Source of the DNA: Pseudomonadota bacterium
Lineage (GTDB): Bacteria > Pseudomonadota > Alphaproteobacteria > Sphingomonadales > Sphingomonadaceae
DNA: 22,563 nucleotides
Direction of reading: 5' to 3'
Assembly (NCBI GenBank): GCA_023387085.1
Contig: JAEWIL010000227.1
Span: 1-22,563, forward strand
The position numbers were made by a program, and so were the translations under genes. Positions 1 to 7,171 of this stretch are shown here, piece after piece. The notes under the pieces are model-generated. The model searched no databases, was not told the origin of the DNA, and was given only the letters and a program-made list of their open reading frames with translations. Position 1 is the stretch's first letter; each line of letters starts with the position of its first letter.

Positions 1-103
1 ATGCAACGCGGCCCACAACAAGACCTTCGGCGTCGATCAGCACCCATTTCTTTTCGACCGTTGCCGCGTTCGCCGATACGGTCGTCTTGGTCAGCGCCGT
101 CAT
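1..103 (-). CDS. rplM: 50S ribosomal protein L13, N-terminal part (runs off window)
   Basis: The first 34 codons are present, reading leftward off the window edge. The N-terminus begins MTALTKTTVSANAATVEKKW and continues VLIDAEGLVVGRVA, which is the characteristic alphaproteobacterial L13 start. L13 is an early-assembling protein of the large ribosomal subunit and is normally cotranscribed with rpsI (S9), which would lie outside the window to the left. The ATG at 101-103 is preceded on the minus strand by an AAGGAG-type ribosome binding site about five bases upstream. Identification is by recognition of the N-terminal sequence. The rest of the gene cannot be checked. Confidence 0.93.
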   Translation of the reverse strand, partial: MTALTKTTVSANAATVEKKWVLIDAEGLVVGRVA

Positions 104-209
104 GGCACGCTCCTTGACAGATGGGACTGGAGCTTTCGGTCGTGATCCGGCTGCCCCGAAACAAACCGCGCCGCCTGTCCCGAAAGACGAAGCGGCGCTT
201 CGGAGCGGG

Positions 210-238
210 CCAATGGCGACATATGCGGTGAAAGTCAA
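210..238 (-). promoter_or_regulatory. Possible rplM promoter
   Basis: The 172-base gap between rplM and the upstream exported-protein gene must hold the rplM promoter and leader. On the minus strand a good -35-like TTGACT lies at 238-233. At a 17-bp spacing the -10 position (215-210) reads CATTGG, which is a poor match, so the assignment is tentative. A 6-7 bp hairpin with arms CAGGAA/TTCCTG (240-257) and the short dyad GGTAT/ATACC (261-274) lie just upstream. They could end transcription from the preceding gene. Confidence 0.3.
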
Positions 239-275
239 TCAGGAAGCGGCTTTCCTGACGGGTATTATGATACCA

Positions 276-1076
276 TTACCCCGGATCGCCCTCGGCGAGC
301 GCACGCACGCTCTCTTCCACCAGCCGCTCGTCGGTCCCCGCGGCTCCGGCCATCCACGTCTTCCGGCTTTCGCCCATCACGAGCCCTGTCGCGGTATCGA
401 TCGTCCAGGAGGTGGCCATTCGAAGCTGCTTCGGTGTGCCTGATGTCGTACCTTCGAGGGCCGACCGTTCGACCTTGGTCACGAAGCGCCGATTGCCGTC
501 CTGCGTGAGCGTAACGCCTGCGGTCTCGTCGCTCGCGACCGGAACAGCCGGATTGGCGGGCGCGACCAGCGCGCGGATATCGGAGGTCGCGAGCTTGTCG
601 CGCTCGGCAGGGGGCAAGGCAGCGAGCAGGCTTGCGATTTGCTTCGCCTCGGCGCGGGCGGCGCTGGCTCCCATATCCTGCACCTTGCCCAGCACCCGCG
701 CCCATTGCGCGTCGGGGTCGATCAGATCGACGCCGCTACCATCGGGCGCCACCAGATAAGTCAGCGTCTGGCCGACCAGCGGACGCAGGAGGCCGGTCAG
801 CGCCTGCGCCAGTTCGGGCCGCGCATCCGATTCGATTCGCCGCAACGTCGCCGCGAGTTGCACGCCGCGCCCGGCGCTATCCCAGCGCAAGGCGTAAACG
901 AGCGTATAGCTGACCATCGTCCCGTCGCGCGACAACCGGCGGCTGGTGACGCGATAGGTCATCGGTCGATGCAGCGGCGGCGCGAAATGCGACGGCATGG
1001 CGGCGGGCGCAGACGGAAATGGCGCAGGCGCTGCGAGCGGCTCGGCGACGAGAAGCAGCAGCGCCGCCCCGATCAT
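276..1076 (-). CDS. Exported protein of unknown function, coupled to ctaA
   Basis: 266 residues. The start MIGAALLLLVAEPLAAPAPF looks like a short signal peptide (hydrophobic stretch at residues 2-16, Ala-rich cleavage region), so the product is probably periplasmic. No catalytic motif is recognised. The mature part contains YRVTSRRLSRDGTMVSYTL-type beta segments, a central helical, Ala/Arg-rich stretch (about 130-165) and further beta-like segments near the C-terminus, resembling the many sphingomonad proteins of unknown function that share this general look. The ATG (1074-1076) overlaps the ctaA TGA (1073-1075) as ATGA, so translation is coupled to heme A synthase. A longer open frame extends upstream inside ctaA, but its extra sequence is Arg/Gly-rich out-of-frame translation. 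The coupling makes a role near heme A synthesis or oxidase assembly conceivable, but that is inference only. Confidence 0.75.
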   Translation of the reverse strand: MIGAALLLLVAEPLAAPAPFPSAPAAMPSHFAPPLHRPMTYRVTSRRLSRDGTMVSYTLVYALRWDSAGRGVQLAATLRRIESDARPELAQALTGLLRPLVGQTLTYLVAPDGSGVDLIDPDAQWARVLGKVQDMGASAARAEAKQIASLLAALPPAERDKLATSDIRALVAPANPAVPVASDETAGVTLTQDGNRRFVTKVERSALEGTTSGTPKQLRMATSWTIDTATGLVMGESRKTWMAGAAGTDERLVEESVRALAEGDPG

Positions 1077-2095
1077 GCGGACGTACGCCCCAGCCGGTGG
1101 AGCGACGCGGCGGCGACCGCGACGAGCACCGCGCCCGTCACCTGATGCAGGACGGCGATCCACATCGATACGCCCGTGACCACGGTGAGGATGCCGAGCG
1201 TCATCTGCGCCGCGACGACCACGGCGAGCAACGCCGGCTCGGTCCGCGCCCCGCGCCGCAGCAGCGCGCGCGCGAGGAGCAGCATCGCCAGCGCCGCGAC
1301 CCAGGACCACCAGCGGTGGAAAAAATGGATCAGGAACGGGTCATTGGTAAAGGCGAACCACGCCCCGCGCGACCAGTCGATCCCCTCGGGTACGAAATGA
1401 TCGTTCATCGACGGCCAGGTGCTGGCGACATAGCCCGCGTTGAGTCCGGCGACCCAAGCGCCGAGAAGCAGCTGAACGAACAGGATCGCGGCCACGCCGA
1501 CCGCCGGTCCGGTCAGTCGCGCCCTGGGTGCGGCGCGATCGCGCGCCATCAGCGCAAAATCGCGTGCGGTCCAGACGAGCGCGGCAAGCAGAAAGAGTGC
1601 GGTCAGCAAATGCGTCGCGAGCCGGAAGTGACTGACGTCGGTCCGGTCGACGAGGCCCGAAGCAACCATCCACCAGCCGATCGCGCCCTGCAGGCCGACC
1701 AGCGCGGCGAGGCCGAGCAGGCGCCAGCCATAGCCCGTCGGGATCGCGCGCCGCCAAGCGAAATAGGCCAGCGGCACGAGCAGCGACATGCCGACGAGCC
1801 GCCCCAAGATCCGGTGCAACCATTCCCAGAAGAAGATGCCCTTGAACGCCGCGAGCGACATGCCGGCATTGATCTCGTGATATTCGGGGATTTGCTTGTA
1901 CTTCTCGAACTCGGCCTGCCACGCGGCATCGCTGAGCGGCGGCAGCACGCCCGATACCGGCTTCCACTCGGTGATCGACAGCCCCGATTCGGTGAGGCGG
2001 GTAATTCCGCCCACCGCGACGACCGCGATCACGAGCAGGGCGACGGCCCAGAGCCAGCGGGAAAGCGCGGCGGGGCGAGGGTTGGCGTGCGACAT
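1073..2095 (-). CDS. ctaA: Heme A synthase (COX15/CtaA family)
   Basis: 340 residues. It oxidises the C8 methyl of heme O to the formyl of heme A for aa3-type cytochrome oxidases, in the inner membrane. The sequence shows about eight hydrophobic segments. Family motifs include GGITRLTESGLSITEWKPVS (residues 29-48) and an EWLHRILGR segment with H94. Further heme-ligand-type histidines occur in HFRLATH (H162), LIHFFHRWW (H257/H260) and VLHQVTG (H317). Length and pattern fit the type-2 (mitochondrial COX15-like) family of alphaproteobacteria. The start MSHANPRPAALSRW at 2095 is preferred over an upstream in-frame ATG at 2164, because the family begins near SRWLW. No other oxidase assembly genes lie nearby. 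The downstream gene overlaps by four bases. Confidence 0.95.
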   Translation of the reverse strand: MSHANPRPAALSRWLWAVALLVIAVVAVGGITRLTESGLSITEWKPVSGVLPPLSDAAWQAEFEKYKQIPEYHEINAGMSLAAFKGIFFWEWLHRILGRLVGMSLLVPLAYFAWRRAIPTGYGWRLLGLAALVGLQGAIGWWMVASGLVDRTDVSHFRLATHLLTALFLLAALVWTARDFALMARDRAAPRARLTGPAVGVAAILFVQLLLGAWVAGLNAGYVASTWPSMNDHFVPEGIDWSRGAWFAFTNDPFLIHFFHRWWSWVAALAMLLLARALLRRGARTEPALLAVVVAAQMTLGILTVVTGVSMWIAVLHQVTGAVLVAVAAASLHRLGRTSA

Positions 2096-2101
2096 GCGCG
2101 C

Positions 2102-2127
2102 CCTATCGGCGCTTGCCCCGCGATAGG
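2102..2127. repeat. Inverted repeat in the ctaA / M48 divergent intergenic region
   Basis: Perfect 7-bp arms CCTATCG (2102-2108) and CGATAGG (2121-2127) are separated by 12 bases, just upstream of the ctaA start. On the minus strand TTGCCT, 17 bases, then GATAGG runs through it, so it could overlap a weak ctaA promoter or act as an operator or leader hairpin. No function is established. Confidence 0.35.
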
Positions 2128-2198
2128 CAAGAGGCGCCGCGATGCCCGCCGCGCCGAAATTCATGGCCGCGACAGGCGGCGATTGATATGCGGCGGCG

Positions 2199-3188
2199 AT
2201 GCGCGCCCTGCTCCTCCTCGCCAGCGCCCTCCTCGCGCTTCTTCCGGCGGCGCCCGCCGCGGCTTCGGTTTCCGCCGCATCACCCTATTCCGAACTCGCG
2301 GCGCTGGAAGGACGGATCGCGGCGATCGGGTTCCGGCTGACCACCGCCAACGCGGCCTGGTGCCCGGCGCTCCAGCCGCAGTTCGGCTGGATATGGGGAG
2401 ACGCGCGCCTCTACGCGCCCGCACGGCGCGCCGAGGCCCTCAGCGCCTATCATGCGAGCGACGTCGACGCGCCCTATCTGGCCGCGATCGCGCCGGGTTC
2501 GCCTGCGGATCTGGCAGGACTCAAGGTCGGCGCGCCCGTGCTGATGCTCAACGGCGTCGCGGTTCCGCAAGGCGAAGGCAGCGACCCCTTCGCGCGTATC
2601 GCCGCGGTCGAGACATTGTTCGCGGCGCTGCCGCAGGGTGTCGCGGCACAAATCTCGGGCGCTGCCGGTCAGGTCGCGGTCGTTACGCCCGTTCCCGGCT
2701 GCGCCACCGATTTCCGCGTCGACGCGCGCGACCAGCCCGAGGGCGCGGCCGACGGCCGGCTCGTCGTCGTCAGCGGCGGTCTCGTCCAGTTCGCGACGAA
2801 CGACGACGAACTCGCCGCCGCCGTCGCCCACGAACTCGCGCACAACATCCTGCGCCACCGCGCCCGCCTCGATGCGGCGGGGGTCGAACGCGGGCTCGGC
2901 AAGCAGTTCGGGCGCAGCGCGCGGCTGTTTCGCCAGACCGAGGTCGAGGCCGATCGCCTGTCTCCATGGTTGCTCGCCGGCGCGGGATATGATCCGCACG
3001 CGGCGATCCGTTTCTGGACCAGCTTCGGCGAACATGAGGGTCCGTCGCTGTTCCAGGCCGGCACGCATCCGCGCTGGCGCGCGCGCGTTGAGTCGGTGGA
3101 GGCGGAGGTGCGGGCGATCGACGCCGCGCGCGCCGCCGGCCGGCCACTGGAGCCGCCGCTGATCGCCAATCCGCCGCCCTTGGAATAA
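2199..3188 (+). CDS. Periplasmic M48-family zinc metallopeptidase with PDZ-like region
   Basis: 329 residues. A signal peptide (MRALLLLASALLALLPAAPA, cleavage near residue 22) directs export. The protease signature is HELAH at 211-215 (two zinc histidines and the catalytic glutamate), with the third zinc ligand in EVEAD (E248). Near the C-terminus is the THPRWRARV segment (289-297) typical of M48 peptidases (TH-P-x-x-x-R-V). Residues about 90-165 (IAPGSPADLAGLKVGAPVLMLNG) look like a PDZ-type domain placed before the protease domain. Family members such as BepA and LoiP handle envelope-protein quality control; the precise substrate here is unknown. The gene is divergent from ctaA and lies 51 bases before msrA. 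The start has only a weak GCGGCGG ribosome site, but an ATG at the exact start of the signal peptide. Confidence 0.88.
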   Translation: MRALLLLASALLALLPAAPAAASVSAASPYSELAALEGRIAAIGFRLTTANAAWCPALQPQFGWIWGDARLYAPARRAEALSAYHASDVDAPYLAAIAPGSPADLAGLKVGAPVLMLNGVAVPQGEGSDPFARIAAVETLFAALPQGVAAQISGAAGQVAVVTPVPGCATDFRVDARDQPEGAADGRLVVVSGGLVQFATNDDELAAAVAHELAHNILRHRARLDAAGVERGLGKQFGRSARLFRQTEVEADRLSPWLLAGAGYDPHAAIRFWTSFGEHEGPSLFQAGTHPRWRARVESVEAEVRAIDAARAAGRPLEPPLIANPPPLE

Positions 3189-3207
3189 TATCGCTCGATC
3201 CTATCTA
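3180..3207 (+). promoter_or_regulatory. Candidate msrA promoter
   Basis: TTGGAA (3180-3185) and TATCTA (3202-3207) are separated by 16 bases. This predicts a transcript start near 3213, before the ATG at 3240. If used, it excludes the alternative GTG start at 3210 for MsrA. Based on motif match only. Confidence 0.4.
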
Positions 3208-3239
3208 AGGTGTACTCCATCCAGATCGAGGACAATGCC

Positions 3240-3776
3240 ATGACCCGTGAAACCGCAATATTGGCCGGTGGCTGCTTCTGGTGCACCGAAGCCGTGTTCC
3301 AGTCGCTCGCGGGCGTCGACAGCGTCGAAAGCGGTTATATCGGCGGCACGATCGCAAACCCGACCTACAAGCAGGTTTGCGGCGGCGATACGGGCCACGC
3401 CGAAGCGATCCGCATCACCTATGATCCGTCGATCATTTCCTACGGCGATCTGCTCGATGTCTTTTTCGCGACGCATGATCCCACGCAGCTCAACCGGCAG
3501 GGCAACGACATCGGCACCCAGTATCGCAGCGCTATCTTCCCGCAGGGAGAAGCGCAGGAAGCGGATGCGCGCGCGGGGATCGAGCGCGCGAGCGCCGATT
3601 GGCCGGCGCCGATCGTGACGACGATCGAGCCCGCTTCGGCCTGGTATCCTGCCGAGGATTATCATCAGGCCTATTGGGACGGCGAGGGTCAGCGCAATCC
3701 CTATTGCATGGCGGTGATCCCCCCGAAGCTCGCCAAGCTGCGCAAGGGATTCGCCGAACGGCTGCGCACGAATTAG
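3240..3776 (+). CDS. msrA: Peptide-methionine (S)-S-oxide reductase MsrA
   Basis: 178 residues. It reduces the S epimer of methionine sulfoxide in oxidised proteins, using thioredoxin. The catalytic motif GCFWCTE is at residues 11-17, with C12 the nucleophile. Further family blocks are GYIGG (32-36), the Y-K-Q-V-C-G-G-D-T-G-H-A-E block (43-55), YDP (61-63), FFATHDPTQLNRQGNDIGTQ (75-94) and YHQAYW. C156 in NPYC near the C-terminus is a likely resolving cysteine, and C47 sits in the conserved VCGGDTGHAE block. The ATG at 3240 is preceded by a GAGGA site about eight bases upstream. A GTG at 3210 would add ten residues outside the family. No signal peptide is seen, so it is cytoplasmic. It follows the M48 protease but probably has its own promoter. 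Confidence 0.96.
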   Translation: MTRETAILAGGCFWCTEAVFQSLAGVDSVESGYIGGTIANPTYKQVCGGDTGHAEAIRITYDPSIISYGDLLDVFFATHDPTQLNRQGNDIGTQYRSAIFPQGEAQEADARAGIERASADWPAPIVTTIEPASAWYPAEDYHQAYWDGEGQRNPYCMAVIPPKLAKLRKGFAERLRTN

Positions 3777-3803
3777 GTTCTGACTCAAAGTACCGCCTTG
3801 GCA

Positions 3804-3816
3804 GCAACATTGTTGC
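3804..3816. promoter_or_regulatory. Perfect 13-bp dyad upstream of the yfiRNB operon
   Basis: GCAACATTGTTGC is perfectly palindromic and lies in the 134-base gap before the yfiR-like gene, about 95 bases from its start. The same gap contains two partly overlapping TTGAC motifs (3844-3854) and TAGACT (3861-3866), but at spacings that do not form a standard promoter. A regulator-binding site is possible. Nothing else is seen in the gap. Confidence 0.35.
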
Positions 3817-3910
3817 AAAATGGCCGCAGCGCGCCGCTTTTCCTTGACTTGACGGTGGTTTAGACTAGCCGACGCCCCCGCTTGCGGGCAGGATAAGCTC
3901 CTGAACGCGG

Positions 3911-4462
3911 TTGGGGGGTCGCTGCAGGGTGCTGGTTTCGCTTTTTCTGATCGGATCGTCGCTTACGACGCCCCAGATGGCGATCCAGGCCGCGAGCCAG
4001 ACGATCGTCGAGGACAGTCCCGACGGACTCGCCCGCGGCGTCAACCGCATTCTGGGCGGGATCGTCAGCTATTCGCGTTGGCCAACACCCGCGCCGCGCA
4101 CAATCTGTGTCGTCGGCGCGCCGCGATTGACCGACCGCATCGCCCCGACCCTTCCCGGCGGACGCGCGCTCAACGTGCGCCGTACGCCGCTCGCTGGCGC
4201 GATGGGCGGCGACTGCGATATCCTTTTCTTCGGGCACATGCCGGTTGCCGATCGCCAGCGCCTGATCGGGTGGGTACGCGGCCGCCCCGTCCTGACCATT
4301 ACCGACGACGATCCGGACTGCAGCTTCGGGGCAATGTTCTGCCTGACCGGTCGCTCGACCAAGGTCAGCTTCGCGGTGAATCTGGACGCGATCGGTCGCG
4401 GCACGCTGCGCATCGACCCGCGCGTGCTCAAGATCGGCAGCGATGACGGAGGCCTGCGATGA
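3911..4462 (+). CDS. yfiR: YfiR-type periplasmic repressor of the diguanylate cyclase (DUF4154)
   Basis: 183 residues from a TTG start, or 177 from the in-frame GTG at 3929. The TTG start gives a normal signal peptide (two arginines, then VLVSLFLIG); the GTG has a better-placed G-rich ribosome site but no positive n-region, so the start is uncertain. In Pseudomonas, YfiR is a small periplasmic protein that binds YfiN's periplasmic domain and silences it; redox state and YfiB relieve this. Family-like features are the opening VNRILGGIVSYSRWP (residues 44-58), CDILFFGHM (102-110), the PVLTITDD segment (126-133) and the NLDAIGRGTLRIDPRVLKI C-terminal block. Mature cysteines C66/C102 and C137/C144 match the two-disulfide pattern; the last pair is seven residues apart, as in Pseudomonas YfiR. 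The stop overlaps the yfiN-like start (ATGA). Order and length support the call. Confidence 0.85.
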   Translation: MGGRCRVLVSLFLIGSSLTTPQMAIQAASQTIVEDSPDGLARGVNRILGGIVSYSRWPTPAPRTICVVGAPRLTDRIAPTLPGGRALNVRRTPLAGAMGGDCDILFFGHMPVADRQRLIGWVRGRPVLTITDDDPDCSFGAMFCLTGRSTKVSFAVNLDAIGRGTLRIDPRVLKIGSDDGGLR

Positions 4463-5670
4463 CCGGCCGGCCATCCGACCGCCCCGGGGCGAGCACGACG
4501 CTGCAAAAGCTGCTGTCGCGTTTTCACTTCGGTATCACGCTGTTCGCCGTCGCCCTGTCGGGGATGACGATCCTGCTCGCCGGGATCACCACGCTTCGCA
4601 GCTATGCCGACCGCAATATCGAACTGGCGGCCAAACTGGGCGCGTACGGCGCCGAGCCGGCGCTTGTGTTCAACGATCCACAAGCGGCGCAAGAGGGGCT
4701 GGAACCGTTGATGCACATGCCCGGCATCGCCCGACTGCGCGTGCTCGACGATCGCGAACGCCCGCTGTATCAATGGGTGTCGCCGGCGGGCGATCCCGCG
4801 CCGCTTCTGACCAGCCTGTTTTTTCCCAAACCCTTTGCGGCCATCGTCGAGCGCAACGGGTCGGTCATTGGCCGGATCGAGGTGTGGGGCGACAGTTCGA
4901 CATTGATCGACTATGTCCGCATCGGCGCACTTGCCGGTCTCGGCTGCCTGCTCGTCACCGCGCTCGGGACCATCCTTCTCGCTCGGCGTTTCGAATATGA
5001 ACTGGTAAAGCCGCTCGGCGAGATTGCGACCGTCGCACACGACGTCCGCCTTCACCGCCGGTTCGACAAGCGCGTGCAACCGCTCGGCATTGCCGAACTC
5101 GACCGGCTGGGCGGCGACATCAACGCGTTGCTCGACGAATTGCAGGGCTGGCAAGGAACGATGGAGAGCGAAAAGGCCGTGCTCGCGCACCGCGCATCGC
5201 ACGATATGCTGACTGCCCTCCCCAATCGTGCCGCCTTCGACGAACAATTGCGGCAGCGCGTCCAGGCAGCCGAAGCACAGGGGCAACGTTTCGCGCTGCT
5301 CTTCATCGACGCCGACAATTTCAAGGCGGCGAACGACAATCACGGGCATGCCGCGGGCGACGCGGTGCTGGTTGCGCTGTCGGAACGGATCAAGGACACG
5401 CTGCGCAAGGGCGATTTCGCCGCGCGGATCGGCGGCGACGAATTTATCGTCATCATCGACCCGCTCGACGACGCCGTCCGTCCCGAGGGTCTCGCCGCGC
5501 GCATCCGGGCCAGCGCCTCGCAACCGATCGCGCTGCCGGGCGGCGGGCAATACCGGCTGGGCCTCAGTGTCGGCGCCGCTGTCTATCCCGACGATGGCGC
5601 GGATGCACGCGCGCTGCTGACCGCCGCCGACGCCGCCATGTACGCCGACAAGACCAACCGTTCGAAATAG
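4459..5670 (+). CDS. yfiN: YfiN-type membrane diguanylate cyclase (GGDEF)
   Basis: 403 residues. It makes cyclic-di-GMP from two GTP at the inner membrane. Order of parts: TM1 (about 24-46), a periplasmic PAS-like/CHASE8 region (about 47-152), TM2 (about 154-176), a HAMP-like linker (about 177-235) and a GGDEF domain (about 240-400). The domain carries DMLTALPNRAAFD (249-261), FIDADNFKAAND (282-293) and an intact GGDEF (325-329). RKGD at 316-319 lies exactly five residues before GGDEF, the position of the RxxD product-inhibition site. Pseudomonas YfiN is reported to have a degenerate site there, so this enzyme may be feedback-inhibited. A GGAGG ribosome site lies seven bases before the ATG, which overlaps the yfiR stop. 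The yfiB-like gene follows 19 bases downstream. Confidence is high for a diguanylate cyclase and good for YfiN orthology from the three-gene context. Confidence 0.92.
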   Translation: MTGRPSDRPGASTTLQKLLSRFHFGITLFAVALSGMTILLAGITTLRSYADRNIELAAKLGAYGAEPALVFNDPQAAQEGLEPLMHMPGIARLRVLDDRERPLYQWVSPAGDPAPLLTSLFFPKPFAAIVERNGSVIGRIEVWGDSSTLIDYVRIGALAGLGCLLVTALGTILLARRFEYELVKPLGEIATVAHDVRLHRRFDKRVQPLGIAELDRLGGDINALLDELQGWQGTMESEKAVLAHRASHDMLTALPNRAAFDEQLRQRVQAAEAQGQRFALLFIDADNFKAANDNHGHAAGDAVLVALSERIKDTLRKGDFAARIGGDEFIVIIDPLDDAVRPEGLAARIRASASQPIALPGGGQYRLGLSVGAAVYPDDGADARALLTAADAAMYADKTNRSK

Positions 5671-5689
5671 AGCCACGCGGAGAGATATT

Positions 5690-6193
5690 GTGACCCACCC
5701 CCTGCGCCTGCCGATCCGTCATCTTGCGCTGGTCCTTGTGACCGCGCTGCTCGCCGCCTGTCAGAGCGTGCCGGCACCCAAGGGATTCACCCCCGCGCAA
5801 GTCGCGGTGCTGCAATCCGAAGGGTTTGTCGAAACAGGCGACGACTGGATGCTCACCATCAACGAGCGCCTGCTCTTTCCGGTGAACGAAAGCGCGCTGT
5901 TGCCCGAGCAAGTTGAACGGCTGGCGAAGCTCGCGCAACATCTCGTTGCCGTCGACATCACGACGGCACGCATCGAAGGACATACCGATTCGACCGGTTC
6001 GGCCGCCTATAACCAGACCTTGTCCGAAGCGCGCGCGCGCGTGGTCGCGGCAGCGCTCCAGACAAGCGGGATGCGCTTTTCGCCCGAGCAGATCATCGGG
6101 CGGGGCGAGACGATCCCGCTGTCGCCGAACGACACCGCACAGGGCCGTCAGGACAACCGCCGCGTCGTGATCGTCGTTACGCCTCCGGCCTGA
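5690..6193 (+). CDS. yfiB: YfiB-type OmpA-like outer-membrane lipoprotein
   Basis: 167 residues, GTG start with a GGAGAG ribosome site. The N-terminus is a lipoprotein signal ending in LAAC (residues 21-24), so C24 is lipidated. Gln at +2 is consistent with outer-membrane sorting. After a linker, the OmpA-C peptidoglycan-binding domain runs from about 55 to 165: IEGHTDSTGSAAYNQTLSEA (95-114) holds the conserved Asp (D100), followed by R115, with GRGET (137-141) and GRQDNRRVVI (152-161) toward the end. In Pseudomonas, YfiB senses envelope stress and sequesters YfiR, freeing YfiN. Size, lipobox and position as third gene after YfiR- and YfiN-like genes all fit. Alone it could be called any Pal/OmpA-like lipoprotein; the operon gives the specific name. 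Confidence 0.87.
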   Translation: MTHPLRLPIRHLALVLVTALLAACQSVPAPKGFTPAQVAVLQSEGFVETGDDWMLTINERLLFPVNESALLPEQVERLAKLAQHLVAVDITTARIEGHTDSTGSAAYNQTLSEARARVVAAALQTSGMRFSPEQIIGRGETIPLSPNDTAQGRQDNRRVVIVVTPPA

Positions 6194-6197
6194 CCGG

Positions 6198-6217
6198 CGA
6201 CCGGCTCGGGCCGGTCG
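6198..6217 (+). terminator. Hairpin after the yfiRNB operon
   Basis: A stem of eight base pairs (GACCGGC / GCCGGTC plus an outer C-G) has a TCGG tetraloop and starts five bases after the yfiB stop. A pyrimidine-rich CTTCTTTCCTT tract follows about 20 bases on rather than directly, so termination may be partial and allow read-through into galU. Confidence 0.45.
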
Positions 6218-6274
6218 TCGCGGCGCGCCTCCCGCTTCTTTCCTTGAACCTGAAAGCCAGCTAAGCCCGCGCCC

Positions 6275-7138
6275 ATGAAACCGATCCGCAAAGCCGTCTT
6301 TCCCGTCGCCGGCCTCGGCACACGCTTTCTTCCCGCGACCAAGGCGATCCCGAAGGAAATGCTGCCGGTGGTCGACCGCCCGCTGATCCAATATGCGGTC
6401 GACGAGGCGCGCGAAGCCGGGATCGAGCAGATGATCTTCGTCACCGGGCGCGGGAAGAGCGCGATCGAGGATCATTTCGACATCGCCTTCGAGCTCGAAA
6501 AGACGATGTCGGAACGCGGTAAGGACCTGTCGGTACTCGAAGCGACGCGGCTCGGCCCGGGAAGCTGCGCCTATGTTCGCCAGCAGGAGCCGATGGGGCT
6601 GGGGCACGCAATCTGGTGCGCGCGCGATATCGTCGGCGACGAACCGTTCGCAATCTTTCTGCCCGACGAGTTCATGCATGGTTCGCCCGGTTGCATGAAG
6701 CAGATGGTCGATGCCTATGCCCGGGTCGGCGGCAATCTTATCTCGGTGCTAGAGGTGCCGCACGAGCAGGTGTCGAGCTATGGCGTGATCGCGCCGGGCA
6801 AGACGGCCGGCGCACTGACCGAGGTCACCGGTCTGGTCGAGAAGCCCAAGGCCGATGAAGCGCCTTCGAACCTGATCATCTCGGGCCGCTACATCCTCCA
6901 GCCCGAGGTCATGCGCGTCCTCGAGCATCAGGAAAAGGGCGCCGGCGGCGAAATCCAGCTCACCGACGCGATGGCGACGATGATCGGTCGCCAGCCCTTC
7001 CACGCGGTGACCTTTGGCGGGGCGCGATACGACTGCGGATCGAAGGCCGGTTATATCCAGGCCAATCTTGCGGTCGCGCTCGGACGGCCCGACATCGCCG
7101 CCGAAGTCCGTGCCTTCGCGATGGACTTGCTGAAATAG
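6275..7138 (+). CDS. galU: UTP--glucose-1-phosphate uridylyltransferase
   Basis: 287 residues, the usual GalU length. It makes UDP-glucose from UTP and glucose-1-phosphate in the cytoplasm, a precursor for exopolysaccharide, lipopolysaccharide and glycolipids. The nucleotide-binding motif AGLGTRFLPATKAIPKEMLP spans residues 12-31. VVDRPLIQYAVDEA (32-45), VTGRGKSAIEDHFD (56-69), the metal-site FLPDEF segment near 128, the SYGVI block, a VEKP motif and GGEIQLTDAM follow in family order. It starts 81 bases after the yfiB-like gene on the same strand, with a hairpin between; the ribosome site is weak. It is a plausible partial co-transcript of the cyclic-di-GMP module, but it is also a housekeeping gene found in many contexts. 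Confidence 0.95.
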   Translation: MKPIRKAVFPVAGLGTRFLPATKAIPKEMLPVVDRPLIQYAVDEAREAGIEQMIFVTGRGKSAIEDHFDIAFELEKTMSERGKDLSVLEATRLGPGSCAYVRQQEPMGLGHAIWCARDIVGDEPFAIFLPDEFMHGSPGCMKQMVDAYARVGGNLISVLEVPHEQVSSYGVIAPGKTAGALTEVTGLVEKPKADEAPSNLIISGRYILQPEVMRVLEHQEKGAGGEIQLTDAMATMIGRQPFHAVTFGGARYDCGSKAGYIQANLAVALGRPDIAAEVRAFAMDLLK

Positions 7139-7140
7139 GC

Positions 7141-7163
7141 CCGGCGGAGGTTTGCTCCGCCGG
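7141..7163. terminator. Strong hairpin between convergent galU and aqpZ
   Basis: A perfect 9-bp GC-rich stem CCGGCGGAG / CTCCGCCGG with loop GTTTG begins three bases after the galU stop and ends eight bases before the aqpZ stop. There is no good T-tract on either side. Position between convergent genes suggests a shared bidirectional terminator. Confidence 0.6.
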
Positions 7164-7171
7164 CCCAAATC

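Noticed and set aside
1019..2992. 657-codon plus-strand open frame opposite ctaA and partly across the M48 gene
   Set aside because: Arg/Pro/Ala-rich without domains and antisense to well-supported genes; a by-product of high GC codon use.
3210..3239. Alternative GTG start for msrA
   Set aside because: It would begin at or before the predicted transcript start and add ten residues absent from the family, while the ATG at 3240 has a proper ribosome site.
4069..5676. 535-codon minus-strand open frame opposite the yfiR- and yfiN-like genes
   Set aside because: Exact shadow of strongly recognised proteins and no domain of its own.
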